Positions 6,204-14,382 are shown, counted from the first letter of the stretch. The stretch is DNA of 30,073 nt from Lachnospiraceae bacterium (GCA_017613225.1 JAGAEH010000058.1:1-30073), one strand, 5' to 3'. Translations and numbers: made by a program. Notes: generated by a model from the letters alone, not told the origin.

Positions 6204-8126
6204 TCATTCCTCCGCGAAGTTTCCTGTATATAACTGATAGTACTTGCCCTTTTCCTCCAGCAGCTGTTCATGGCTGCCGCGCTCTATGATCACGCCCTTT
6301 TCCAACACCATGATGCAGTCTGCGTTCATGACGGTGGACAGCCGGTGGGCAATGACGAAAGTGGTCCTGCCCTTCATCAGCTCGTCCATGCCCTGCTGGA
6401 TCAGGAATTCGGTGTGGGTATCCACGGAGGAGGTGGCCTCGTCCAGGACCAGCACCGGCGGATCCAGCACCACGGCCCGGGCGATGGAAAGCAGCTGCCG
6501 CTGCCCCTGGCTCAGGTTGGAGCCGTTGCCGGTGAGCATGGTATCATAACCGTCGGGCAGCCTGCGGATGAAGCCGTCGGCGTTGGCCAGCTTCGCCGCC
6601 TCGATGCAGTCCTCATCCGTTGCCGTCAGCCGGCCGTAGCGGATGTTCTCCATGACGGTGCCGGTAAAGAGGTTCGTCTCCTGCAGTACGATGCCCAGGG
6701 ACCGGCGCAGATCGTATTTCTTGTACTTCCTGATAGGCGCGCCGTCGTAGATGATGTCGCCCTTCTCTATGTCGTAGAAGCGGTTCAGCAGGTTGGTGAT
6801 GGTGGTCTTGCCGGCGCCGGTGCTGCCTACGAAGGCGATCTTCTGTCCCGGCGTCGCGTAGAGGTTGATGCCGTGCAGCACGGTCTTCTCCGGCACGTAA
6901 CCGAAGTCCACGTCCTTGAACACCACGTCCCCCAGCATGGGCGTGTAGGTGGTGTTCCCCTCATCGTCCTTACTCTTCCATGCCCAGTATTCGGTGCGGT
7001 GTTCGGCTTCCACCAGGCTGCCGTCCTCCGCCTTTTCCATGTTCACCAGGGTGATGTCGCCCTCGTCCACTTCCGAAGGGGCGTCGATGATCTCGAACAC
7101 CCGCTGGGCTCCCGCCATGCCCATCACCACGTTGTTGATCTGGCTGGACAGCTGGGAGATGGGTCTGGTAAAGTTCCGGTTCAGGGTCAGGAAGCTGACG
7201 ATGGTGCCGATGGTCAGGACGCTTCCCTTCCCGTTGATGGCGATCATTGCGCCAACCACGGCGCAGAGCACGTAGCTCAAGTGGGCCAGGTTGTTGTTGA
7301 TGGGCATCAGGATATTGGCGATGCCGTTGGCGTTGTTGGCGGACTTGCGCAGTTCCTCGTTCTTCACCTCGAAATCATCGATGCTGCGCTGTTCGTGGCA
7401 GAACACCTTCACCACCTTCTGGCCTTCCATCATCTCCTCGATGTAGCCGTTCAGGGCGCCCAGGTTCTTCTGGTTCAGCACGAAGTAGCCTGCGGAACGG
7501 CCGCCCAGCTTCATGGTCACGAAGAAGATCACGCCGATCATCAGAAGGGTCATCAGCGTCATGGGGATGCTGAGGATCAGCATGCTGACAAAGGTAGCCG
7601 ACACGCTGATCACCGTGCTGATGGTCTCGGGGATGGTGTTGCTCATCAGCATGCGCAGGGTGTCCACGTCGTTGGTATAGACGGACATGATGTCGCCGTG
7701 GGCGTGGGTGTCAAAGTAGCGGATGGGCAGCGTCTCCATGTGGTCGAACATGTTCTGGCGCAGTTTCAAAAGGGTGCCCTGGGCGATGCGGAGCATCACC
7801 ATTGCCCTGGCATAGGTTGCGAAGACCTCCGCCAGATACAGCAGTCCCAGCCGCACCAGGGCAAAGGCCAGTCCCGAGAAATCAGGGTCCGCCGCCAGGG
7901 ACAGGGGTTTGATGTAGTCGTCAATCAGCGTACGGATGAACAGCAGGCCGTACAGCTGGGTGGCCGCCGCGATCACGATGCACAGGAATACTACCAGCAT
8001 TCCGAATTTATAGTGCTTCATCATGAGACGGAGCACCCGCCCCAGCAGCTGCATGGGATGGTCGACTTTCGGACGGGGGCCCATGTTTCTGCCGCGGGGC
8101 CCGCGAGGCTGTCTGCTCTCACTCAT
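6204..8126 (-). CDS. ABC exporter subunit with canonical ATP site (heterodimer partner 2)
   Basis: A 640-residue TMD-NBD fusion of the multidrug/lipid exporter class. The N-terminal half has six helices (from about residue 40). The NBD, from about residue 415, has Walker A GSTGAGKTT, signature LSQGQRQ, Walker B LVLDEATSSVD with the catalytic Glu, and H-loop IAHRLST. A charged insertion of roughly 35 residues (AEDGSLVEAEHRTEYWAWKS) between TMD and NBD is common in clostridial members. The frame extends 46 codons further upstream inside the preceding gene, but GGAGG 9 nt before ATG 8124-8126 fixes the start. That start overlaps the stop of the upstream NBD gene by 8 nt. It pairs with the degenerate-site subunit encoded at 8119-9909. 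Confidence 0.93.
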   Translation of the reverse strand: MSESRQPRGPRGRNMGPRPKVDHPMQLLGRVLRLMMKHYKFGMLVVFLCIVIAAATQLYGLLFIRTLIDDYIKPLSLAADPDFSGLAFALVRLGLLYLAEVFATYARAMVMLRIAQGTLLKLRQNMFDHMETLPIRYFDTHAHGDIMSVYTNDVDTLRMLMSNTIPETISTVISVSATFVSMLILSIPMTLMTLLMIGVIFFVTMKLGGRSAGYFVLNQKNLGALNGYIEEMMEGQKVVKVFCHEQRSIDDFEVKNEELRKSANNANGIANILMPINNNLAHLSYVLCAVVGAMIAINGKGSVLTIGTIVSFLTLNRNFTRPISQLSSQINNVVMGMAGAQRVFEIIDAPSEVDEGDITLVNMEKAEDGSLVEAEHRTEYWAWKSKDDEGNTTYTPMLGDVVFKDVDFGYVPEKTVLHGINLYATPGQKIAFVGSTGAGKTTITNLLNRFYDIEKGDIIYDGAPIRKYKKYDLRRSLGIVLQETNLFTGTVMENIRYGRLTATDEDCIEAAKLANADGFIRRLPDGYDTMLTGNGSNLSQGQRQLLSIARAVVLDPPVLVLDEATSSVDTHTEFLIQQGMDELMKGRTTFVIAHRLSTVMNADCIMVLEKGVIIERGSHEQLLEEKGKYYQLYTGNFAEE

Positions 8127-8865
8127 TGTCGCCGTCCTCCATGTTATAATCGGTAAAGTGGTCCGACCGCAGCTCATCGTCGAAGTCGCTGCCGCCTCCG
8201 CTCTGCATCTGCACCAGGTAGCGGTAGATCTCGTTGGTCTGGACCAGTCTGTCAGGCGTGTCAAAGCCGTCGATCCTGCCCTCTTCCAGCACCATGACCC
8301 GGTCCGCGTCCTTCACGCTGGAGACGCGCTGGGCGATGATCAGTTTCGTCACTTCCGGCGCCGTCTCCTTCAGGGCCTTCTTGATCTTGGCGTCGGTGGC
8401 GGTATCCACGGCGCTGGTGGAATCGTCCAGGATCAGGATGCGGGGATCCTTCAGCAGTGCCCTGGCGATGCAGAGGCGCTGCCGCTGACCGCCGGACACA
8501 TTGGTGCCGCCCTGTTCGATCTTCGTCTCATAGCCGTCGGGGAAACTTTCGATGAACTCGTCCGCGCAGGCCATCCGGCAGGCTTCCCGGCACTCCTCCA
8601 GCGTGGCGTCTTCCTTGCCCCAGCGAAGGTTCTCCAGGATGGTGCCGGCAAACAGCACGTTCTTCTGCAGCACCACCGAAACGCTGTTGCGAAGCGTGTC
8701 CAGATCGTAATCCCGCACGTCGACGCCGCCCACGGTCACGCTGCCCTCCGAGACGTCATAGAGTCTGGAGATCAGGCTCACCAGGCTGCTCTTGCCGCTG
8801 CCCGTGGCGCCCAGGATGCCGATGGTCTCACCTGAACGGATGGAAAAGTCCAGGTCAGAAAGCAC
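8119..8865 (-). CDS. ABC exporter NBD fragment, separated from its TMD by one in-frame TAA
   Basis: A 248-residue nucleotide-binding domain in the same frame as the TMD gene just upstream, starting at a GTG that directly follows that gene's TAA (8866-8868). It has Walker A GATGSGKSS (19-27) and signature NVSGGQ (122-127). The Walker B ends ILILDDSTSAVD, with Asp148 where the catalytic Glu should be, and the H-loop reads IIAQR with Gln179 for His. These are the marks of the degenerate-site half of TM287/288-type heterodimers. No GGAGG precedes the GTG. Either the two pieces are one gene broken by a nonsense change, or the NBD is made by stop-start re-initiation. The A-loop tyrosine is left behind in the upstream piece. 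Confidence 0.8.
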   Translation of the reverse strand: MLSDLDFSIRSGETIGILGATGSGKSSLVSLISRLYDVSEGSVTVGGVDVRDYDLDTLRNSVSVVLQKNVLFAGTILENLRWGKEDATLEECREACRMACADEFIESFPDGYETKIEQGGTNVSGGQRQRLCIARALLKDPRILILDDSTSAVDTATDAKIKKALKETAPEVTKLIIAQRVSSVKDADRVMVLEEGRIDGFDTPDRLVQTNEIYRYLVQMQSGGGSDFDDELRSDHFTDYNMEDGDNE

Positions 8866-9909
8866 TTACTCGCTGCTCTCGTTTTTATAGGAAAAGCTCA
8901 CATGGTCGAAGCAGATGCTGCCGTCCTCCACCGCGGTCACCGGTGCCGGCCCGTTCTGGATGGCCGGCTCTTCCTTCAGGACTTCCACGGTACGCTTCAT
9001 GGCCGCGATACTCATGGTGATCATCACGAACACGAAGGACAGCATCATCAGGGACATGAGAATGTTGATACAGTAGGAAAACAGGGAGGTCAGCTCGCCG
9101 GTGGTGAGGGTGTTCTGCACCACCATCTTGGCGCCGATCCAGGAGATCGAGATGATGCAGGCGTTCACGATCAGGGTCATGACCGGCCCCATCAGCGCCA
9201 TCAGACTCTCGGCTTTCACGGAGAAATCATACAGCAGTTTCGAAGCTTTGGAAAACTTCTCCTTTTCGTATTCCTCCCTGGTGTAGGCCTTTACTACCCG
9301 GATCGCGCTCACGTTTTCCTGGACGCTCTCGTTCAGGGAATCATAGCGCCGGAACACTTCCGTAAAGATCTTCGACACCCGGGGGATGATCAGCAGAATG
9401 CAGGTCACCAGCACGGCCATGGCCAGCAGGAAGATCAGGCTGATCCGCACGTTGATGGTCATGCTGAGGATCAGGCTCATGATCAGTGTCAGGGGCGCGC
9501 GGACCGCCATGCGGATCGACATGGAAAACGCGTTCTGAATAGACGTGATGTCCGTGGTCATGCGGGTGATCAGGCCGGAGGTGCTTAACTTGTCGATGTT
9601 GGCGAAAGAAAAGCTCTGGATCTTCCGGTACATGGCGCTGCGAAGGTTGGCGGCGAAGCCGGTGGACGCCTTCGCGGAAAAGCGCCCCGCGCAGATGGCG
9701 AAGAACAGTGAAAGCAGCGCGACGAAGACCATCAGGCCGCCGTATTTGAATACGTTGCCCATGTCCGAACGTTCGATCCCCTGGTCGATCAGCGAGGCCG
9801 TGATGTAGGGGATCAGCGTCTCCATCAGGACCTCCAGCGCCGCGCAGACGGGAGTAAGGACCGCGTCCTTTTTGTATTTGCCGATATGGCTCAGCAGCAA
9901 ACGAATCAT
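8866..9909 (-). CDS. ABC exporter transmembrane domain, truncated by in-frame TAA (heterodimer partner 1)
   Basis: A 347-residue product with six membrane helices of an ABC exporter, ending four residues after the NBD A-loop (ICFDHVSFSYKNESSE, then TAA). The coding continues in the same frame as the next entry; together they make about 595 residues, the normal length of a single exporter subunit. In relatives the break position is usually Tyr, so one base change (TAY to TAA) explains it. ATG at 9907-9909 has GGAGG at 7 nt. It heads an operon with the partner subunit and two chromate transporter halves. No regulator gene is adjacent, and I found no convincing promoter on this side of the divergent intergenic region. 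Confidence 0.85.
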   Translation of the reverse strand: MIRLLLSHIGKYKKDAVLTPVCAALEVLMETLIPYITASLIDQGIERSDMGNVFKYGGLMVFVALLSLFFAICAGRFSAKASTGFAANLRSAMYRKIQSFSFANIDKLSTSGLITRMTTDITSIQNAFSMSIRMAVRAPLTLIMSLILSMTINVRISLIFLLAMAVLVTCILLIIPRVSKIFTEVFRRYDSLNESVQENVSAIRVVKAYTREEYEKEKFSKASKLLYDFSVKAESLMALMGPVMTLIVNACIISISWIGAKMVVQNTLTTGELTSLFSYCINILMSLMMLSFVFVMITMSIAAMKRTVEVLKEEPAIQNGPAPVTAVEDGSICFDHVSFSYKNESSE

Positions 9910-9983
9910 TGGGGTTCCTCCATATCATTGTATTGTACTCCAATGCCCGTTAAATTCATAGTCATATTTCACACATTTTTCAT

Positions 9984-10012
9984 TAGACGCACTCGGGTAT
10001 TATCGTTATAAT
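9984..10012 (+). promoter_or_regulatory. Sigma-A type promoter for the FKBP-like lipoprotein gene
   Basis: TAGACG (9984-9989, 4 of 6 bases) and a perfect TATAAT (10007-10012) are separated by 17 nt. They lie 35 nt upstream of the start codon. Confidence 0.6.
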
Positions 10013-10047
10013 ATGCGGTAGTTTTCTGAATCTTTACGGGAGGACCC

Positions 10048-11259
10048 ATGAAAAGAATACTCGCTATATTGCTGGCTTTGTGCCTGATGCTTTCCCTGAC
10101 TGCCTGCTCTTCGGAGACCAAGCCTGAAGAGACGGACACCTCTTCCGCTCCCCAGTCCGAGGCGGTGACGGATTCTTCCGCTGAGGCATCCTCGGAGGAG
10201 ATCCGGGAGACCATCTCCGCCGCCGTCCCCTACGCGGAGGGGGACGCCTATTATACCTTTGACTGTTCAAAGGATCTGAACGAAAACGGCTACTTCAGCA
10301 TCATCAATGCCGCTGATCATGTGAAGCTTCCCGAGGACCTGACCATTTCGATCCCCTATGACGTACACACACCTTCCGCGGAGGACGTTCAGGAAGCCGT
10401 CGACAGCATCCTGGGATCCTACGCCTCCGATGAGCAGATCACGAACCGGGCCGTGGCCGACGGAGATACCATCAACATCGACTATACCGGTACGCTGAAC
10501 GGCGTGGCCTTCGACGGCGGAAGCACCGGTGGCGCCGGCACCACCGTCATCGTGGGCGTCACCAACTATGTGGACGATTTTCTCCAGAAACTGATCGGCC
10601 ACATGCCCGGGGAGACCTTCGACATCGACATCAATTTCCCTGCCGACTACGGCAACGCCAGTCTGGCGGGCCAGGCCACGGTCTTCAACGTGACCATCAA
10701 CTACATCGTCGGGGAAAAGATCACACCGGAGCTGACGGATGATTTCGTAGCCACGAATCTGTCCGCCTCCTATGGCTGGACCACTGCCGAGGAGATGAAA
10801 AAAGAGATCTCCGACGGGCTTTCCAATCAGACCGTCCAGGACTACATCTATGACTATCTGGTCAGCAACAGCGTCATCAGTGAGATCCCTCAGGAGCTGA
10901 AGGATTACATGACCAACTACCTCATCTACTATCACTCCTACTATGCTGCCGGAAGCGGCGTCACGCTGCCGGTGCTGCTTTCCAACATGGGCTTTGAATC
11001 CATGTCCGCCCTGCTGGATCATTACGCGGAGGAGCTGGACGGGGCCTGCAAGGAGGAACTGGTGATGCAGGCTGCCGCCAAAGAGCTTGGAATAGAAGTC
11101 TCAACAGAGGATCTGGAGACATATTTCCAGGAAGAGATCGGACGCACCGACTACAGTCTTTACGAAGAATACTTCGGCCTGCCCTACGTCAAGAAGATGG
11201 TGATCCCCTGGAAACTCGTCAAGGTCCTTAAGGAAAAGGCCGTCATGCTTCCTCAGTAA
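10048..11259 (+). CDS. Lipoprotein with FKBP/trigger-factor-like peptidyl-prolyl isomerase domain
   Basis: A 403-residue exported protein. Residues 1-20 form a signal peptide with lipobox LTAC (lipidated Cys20). A Ser/Glu/Thr-rich linker follows to about residue 60. An FKBP-type domain spans about 135-222, with GDTINIDYTGTLNGVAFDGG, then GHMPGETFDIDINFPADYGN and GQATVFNVTINYI, the arrangement found in trigger factor. The remaining ~180 residues are helical (DDFVATNL, EEMKKEI) and resemble a trigger-factor C-terminal arm. It lacks a ribosome-binding N-terminal domain. The likely role is a membrane-anchored foldase on the outer face of the membrane. GGGAGG precedes the ATG. It has its own promoter and terminator and is divergent from the ABC operon. 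Confidence 0.9.
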   Translation: MKRILAILLALCLMLSLTACSSETKPEETDTSSAPQSEAVTDSSAEASSEEIRETISAAVPYAEGDAYYTFDCSKDLNENGYFSIINAADHVKLPEDLTISIPYDVHTPSAEDVQEAVDSILGSYASDEQITNRAVADGDTINIDYTGTLNGVAFDGGSTGGAGTTVIVGVTNYVDDFLQKLIGHMPGETFDIDINFPADYGNASLAGQATVFNVTINYIVGEKITPELTDDFVATNLSASYGWTTAEEMKKEISDGLSNQTVQDYIYDYLVSNSVISEIPQELKDYMTNYLIYYHSYYAAGSGVTLPVLLSNMGFESMSALLDHYAEELDGACKEELVMQAAAKELGIEVSTEDLETYFQEEIGRTDYSLYEEYFGLPYVKKMVIPWKLVKVLKEKAVMLPQ

Positions 11260-11266
11260 TTGAGCG

Positions 11267-11295
11267 TTGACAAACCGATTAAATTGTTTTATGAT
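11267..11295 (+). promoter_or_regulatory. Near-consensus promoter for tRNA-Thr
   Basis: A perfect TTGACA (11267-11272), a 17-nt spacer and TATGAT (11290-11295, 5 of 6) begin 7 nt after the lipoprotein stop codon. Transcription would start near 11301-11303, inside the left arm of the hairpin at 11299-11322. Confidence 0.75.
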
Positions 11296-11298
11296 AAG

Positions 11299-11326
11299 CG
11301 TCGCCGCAGTTAAGCGGCGGCGTTTT
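11299..11326 (+). terminator. Hairpin plus TTTT between the lipoprotein gene and tRNA-Thr
   Basis: A 9-bp stem with one G-U pair (11299-11307 with 11314-11322), loop AGTTAA, followed by TTTT and then directly by the first base of tRNA-Thr. It should end read-through from the lipoprotein gene. It lies downstream of the tRNA promoter's -10, so RNA starting there would contain only part of the stem. Confidence 0.7.
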
Positions 11327-11399
<73 letters not shown>

Positions 11400-11401
11400 G
11401 C

Positions 11402-11432
11402 AAAAGAGCACGGAATTCCGTGCTCTTTTGTC
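11402..11432. terminator. Bidirectional rho-independent terminator after tRNA-Thr
   Basis: A perfect 12-bp stem (11402-11413 with 11418-11429) with an AATT loop. Its outer four pairs are A-T, so it has a T-run on both strands. It ends tRNA-Thr on the plus strand and can also end the AraC-gene transcript coming from the right. Confidence 0.85.
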
Positions 11433-11483
11433 TTATATGATCCAGGTATTCAGCGTAAGGATGGGGCTTGTTCCTGCAGGGCT

Positions 11484-12338
11484 CTATTCCGCAGGCTCCT
11501 GATCGTCCAGCTCCTGCACCGTTTCAAAATTCTTGGGCGAAGCGCCGTATCTTTCCATGTAGGCCCGGTAAAAACTGCTGTAGCTCGTAAAGCCGCTCAG
11601 GCTGCAGGCCTCTGCCGCGGTGCATCCCTTTTTCAGATTCAGAAATGCCCGTGACAGGCGTTTATCAGCCACGAAGCTGCGCAGCGTCAGCCCCGTCTCC
11701 TTCCTGAACCGCTGGGACAGGCAGGATTCCGAAAGGCCCAGGCTCCCGGCGATCTTCTTTGTGCTGAGATCCTCCGTCAGATGGCGGTTGACGTAACCAA
11801 TCGCTTCCTTCACTTTCCCGTCCTGATCGGCCGGCTCCCTCTCCCGGCTGCAGCTGGCTGCCAGGTCGTTCAGTTCGATCAGGAATTCGTTTACCCTGGA
11901 TTGCTGCAGCAGCAGGGGGAAGCGGCTTTGACTGCAGGCTTCGTCTGACAGGGAGCTGATCATCGCAATCGCCCCGTCCCTCTTTTGAGCAGGGATCCGA
12001 AGCAGGTAATCCTGATGCTCTCCGGCCCGCAGAAACAGTTCGTCCAGGCCGGGCCGGGCGGCGAAATAGTTGTCCGACAGATAGATCAGCATCCGTTCGA
12101 AGGCTTTGCCTTCCGTAAACACGGCACGGTGCATGGTGCCGGTCTCCACCAGCATCACGTCGCCCGCTTCCATGGAATACATCTGATCCTCCAACGCGAA
12201 ACGGATGGAACCGTCGATCAGCACCATGATCTTGCGGAAATCATGGTAATGCATGGGCATGGCCGGTCGCGGTACGTCTTTTAAATGGAAGATGCGGAAA
12301 TCGCTCTCCAGATAACCTCTTCCCGTTCTCTGCAGCAT
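11484..12338 (-). CDS. AraC family transcriptional regulator with cupin N-terminal domain
   Basis: A 284-residue regulator. The N-terminal ~90 residues form a cupin-like sensing domain (MPMHYHDFRKIMVL, MEAGDVMLVETGTMHRAVF). The C-terminal ~100 residues carry the two AraC helix-turn-helix motifs (TKKIAGSLGLSESCLSQRFRKETG, interrupted by the usual linker, then AAEACSLSGFTSYSSFYRAY) and end with the typical GASPKNF. Such proteins usually respond to a small metabolite. ATG at 12336-12338 follows the carboxypeptidase stop after one base and has AAGGA 8 nt upstream inside that gene, so it is translated from the same mRNA. Target genes cannot be inferred from position. Confidence 0.92.
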   Translation of the reverse strand: MLQRTGRGYLESDFRIFHLKDVPRPAMPMHYHDFRKIMVLIDGSIRFALEDQMYSMEAGDVMLVETGTMHRAVFTEGKAFERMLIYLSDNYFAARPGLDELFLRAGEHQDYLLRIPAQKRDGAIAMISSLSDEACSQSRFPLLLQQSRVNEFLIELNDLAASCSREREPADQDGKVKEAIGYVNRHLTEDLSTKKIAGSLGLSESCLSQRFRKETGLTLRSFVADKRLSRAFLNLKKGCTAAEACSLSGFTSYSSFYRAYMERYGASPKNFETVQELDDQEPAE

Positions 12339-12339
12339 G

Positions 12340-13674
12340 TCAGGAATCCTTTTCTGCTCTCTTCCTCTGTCTGCGGCTCACCAGCGCCACCACGGACAGA
12401 AGGACCAGGACCACCACGAAGCAGCAGACCAATACGCAGCCTGTCATCAAAAGCTTGTCGCCCTTGACCATCTCAATGAAGCGGTCGATGAAGCTGCCCT
12501 TCGCAGGGTCTTCCTTATCTTCCGGGATCAAGGTGATGTGCACGCTGTCCTTGCCCAGCTGGTGGCCGTCGTAGTAATAGGTGACGGTTCCCTCCACCTT
12601 ATTGCCCGACAGAGTGGATCTGTCCACCCGGAACTCGTCCTCGATGTCCACGTCCGTGCTCTTGAAGGGCAGAAGGGCCTTCGCGTCATTGGAAAACTCG
12701 ATGTTCTGGACCACGCGGCCCAGTTCCTCCTGGATCACTTCCTCCAGGGCTGCCAGATCCGCCTCCGAAGAGATGGGCTGGAAGGAGAAGTTGTTGAAGC
12801 CGAAGGCAAAGAGCTTGGCCGTATCGGCGCAGGTGACGGCGCGGGATTCCCCCCGCATCACCACGCAGATCAAGTCCAGTTCCCCGGACTTGGCGTAGGT
12901 CAGCAGCGTATACTGCGCGGCGGAAGTGTATCCGGTCTTGCCGGTCACCACCCGGGAATCGTAGTATTCATTGCCCAGCAGCCGCATGGGATGGGTGGTG
13001 CGGCAGAGGTATCCCTCCGGCTGGGTCTTGGTGGGCGCCGTGGTATAGTCGTAGGTCTCGGCGATCTCACAGAATGTGTCGTTCTGCAGGGCGGCCTTCA
13101 TGATCACCGCCATGTCCTGAGGGCAGGTATAGTGGTCCTCGTTGGTCAGGCCGTGGGGATTGGCGAAGTGGGTGTTGACGCAGCCCAGTTCTTCCGCCTT
13201 CTTGTTCATCAAATAGGAAAAGCCGCCGAGGGAGCGCCCCACGTGTTCCGCCAGGGCATAGGCCGCCTCGTTGGAGGACATCAGCAGCATGGCGTAGAGG
13301 CAGTCCTTGACGGTCAGCTCGTCGCCGGTGTCCGCCATGTAGGAGAATGCACCCTCCTCGAGGTCGTGGATGGCTTCCCTGGAAAAAGTGACTTTTTCGT
13401 ACAGTTCCGCGTGCTCCAGGACCACCAGCGCCGTCATGATCTTGGTGATGTTGGCAGGGTAAAACTTTTCAGTAGAATTTTTCGCGTAGAGCACCGCTCC
13501 GGAATTGATCTCCAGAAGGATGGCTCCTTCGCAGCCCAGTTCCGGACCGGCGGGCCAGTCCTTCATGTCCGAATAGTCGATCAGGTCTTCCGTGCCGGCG
13601 CCGTATGCTGCCGCAGGCGTAAGTGCCAGCAGCAGGATCAGGACCAATAATACCGATAACGTCTTGATCTTCAT
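12340..13674 (-). CDS. D-alanyl-D-alanine carboxypeptidase homologue (S11) with nucleophile Ser replaced by Asn
   Basis: A 444-residue PBP5/DacF-type protein. It has a signal peptide (residues 1-26), an S11 catalytic domain, a C-terminal beta domain, one membrane helix near residues 408-430 and a basic cytoplasmic tail (SRRQRKRAEK). The SxN motif (Ser133-Ser134-Asn135) and KTG (246-248, in VVTGKTGYT) are intact. The SxxK motif reads YPANITKIMTAL, with Asn75 where the acylated serine is expected and Lys78 in place. The codon is AAC (13450-13452), one base from AGC. The protein may be inactive as a peptidase and act as a peptidoglycan-binding or scaffold protein. GGAGG is 9 nt before ATG 13672-13674; an upstream ATG at 13705-13707 has no such site. 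It sits 25 nt after thyX. Confidence 0.9.
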   Translation of the reverse strand: MKIKTLSVLLVLILLLALTPAAAYGAGTEDLIDYSDMKDWPAGPELGCEGAILLEINSGAVLYAKNSTEKFYPANITKIMTALVVLEHAELYEKVTFSREAIHDLEEGAFSYMADTGDELTVKDCLYAMLLMSSNEAAYALAEHVGRSLGGFSYLMNKKAEELGCVNTHFANPHGLTNEDHYTCPQDMAVIMKAALQNDTFCEIAETYDYTTAPTKTQPEGYLCRTTHPMRLLGNEYYDSRVVTGKTGYTSAAQYTLLTYAKSGELDLICVVMRGESRAVTCADTAKLFAFGFNNFSFQPISSEADLAALEEVIQEELGRVVQNIEFSNDAKALLPFKSTDVDIEDEFRVDRSTLSGNKVEGTVTYYYDGHQLGKDSVHITLIPEDKEDPAKGSFIDRFIEMVKGDKLLMTGCVLVCCFVVVLVLLSVVALVSRRQRKRAEKDS

Positions 13675-13699
13675 TCCATCATTCCTCCGGAAAGAGGGT

Positions 13700-14350
13700 T
13701 CATTCATTCTCCAGGAGCCCCGCGAAGAACAAGGGGAAGCGTTCGGAAAACTCTTTCAGGATCATGTCGCTGACCTCCCGCATCTGGGGATGCGCCCTTT
13801 TGGCGGAACGCAGGCGGAAGAAATGCCTCCATTCCCGCAGGTTCATGGTCATGACGATCTCTGTCTTCAGGGAATTGGGCAGCACGCTTCTGGCTTCTTC
13901 CGGCGCGGCGCCCAGTTCCAGCATCTTGAAATAATGTGCCTCCGCCGCCTCGCAGGCGCTCTTCCACACCTCGTATTTGGCCCGGTCCTTTTCATCGTCC
14001 AGGTCGTAGCCGAATCCGGATGCCAGGTCGATGCAGGTGATCTGGCCGGAGAATTTGTCCTGGGAGTAATTGCAGTAGCGGGTGCTCTCCTGGCTGTAGC
14101 TGGCCAGGCGGTGGCGGACGATCTCGTGGGTGACGCCCCGGTCGCAGATCACGGATACGGTGATGCTCTCGTGCTCGATCACCGATTCGTGGCCGCGTTC
14201 CAGGATGCCGGCGATGAATCTCTCCGCGGAACCTTCCTTGATATTTCCTTCGCTCTTATAGCAGACCCTGCCGATGCGTTCCAGCTTCTCCAGCATGGTC
14301 TGATAATCATTGCAGCTGATTATCTTGATACTCGGTTTCGTTACGATCAT
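13700..14350 (-). CDS. thyX: Flavin-dependent thymidylate synthase ThyX
   Basis: ThyX makes dTMP from dUMP with FAD, NADPH and methylenetetrahydrofolate; it replaces ThyA. The 216-residue protein has the ThyX signature RHRLASYSQESTR (79-91), which binds FAD and dUMP, the upstream ERGHESVIEHESIT segment, and a C-terminal REWRHFFRLR with the conserved Arg/His. The start is ATG 14348-14350, with GAGGAG 6 nt upstream. The frame stays open 18 codons further, into the repeat element, but lacks a ribosome binding site there. A very similar start site with a 7-codon reading frame lies 70 bp upstream. Confidence 0.95.
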   Translation of the reverse strand: MIVTKPSIKIISCNDYQTMLEKLERIGRVCYKSEGNIKEGSAERFIAGILERGHESVIEHESITVSVICDRGVTHEIVRHRLASYSQESTRYCNYSQDKFSGQITCIDLASGFGYDLDDEKDRAKYEVWKSACEAAEAHYFKMLELGAAPEEARSVLPNSLKTEIVMTMNLREWRHFFRLRSAKRAHPQMREVSDMILKEFSERFPLFFAGLLENE

Positions 14351-14382
14351 ATCTTCTCCTCTGAGATCTATGTCTGAGCAGT

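Noticed and set aside
6270..8156. A 628-codon open frame on the plus strand opposite the ABC exporter gene
   Set aside because: It is rich in His, Gln, Asp and Val, has no domain, and mirrors the codon bias of the real minus-strand gene. Similar long shadows lie opposite MATE, potABC and the PBP.
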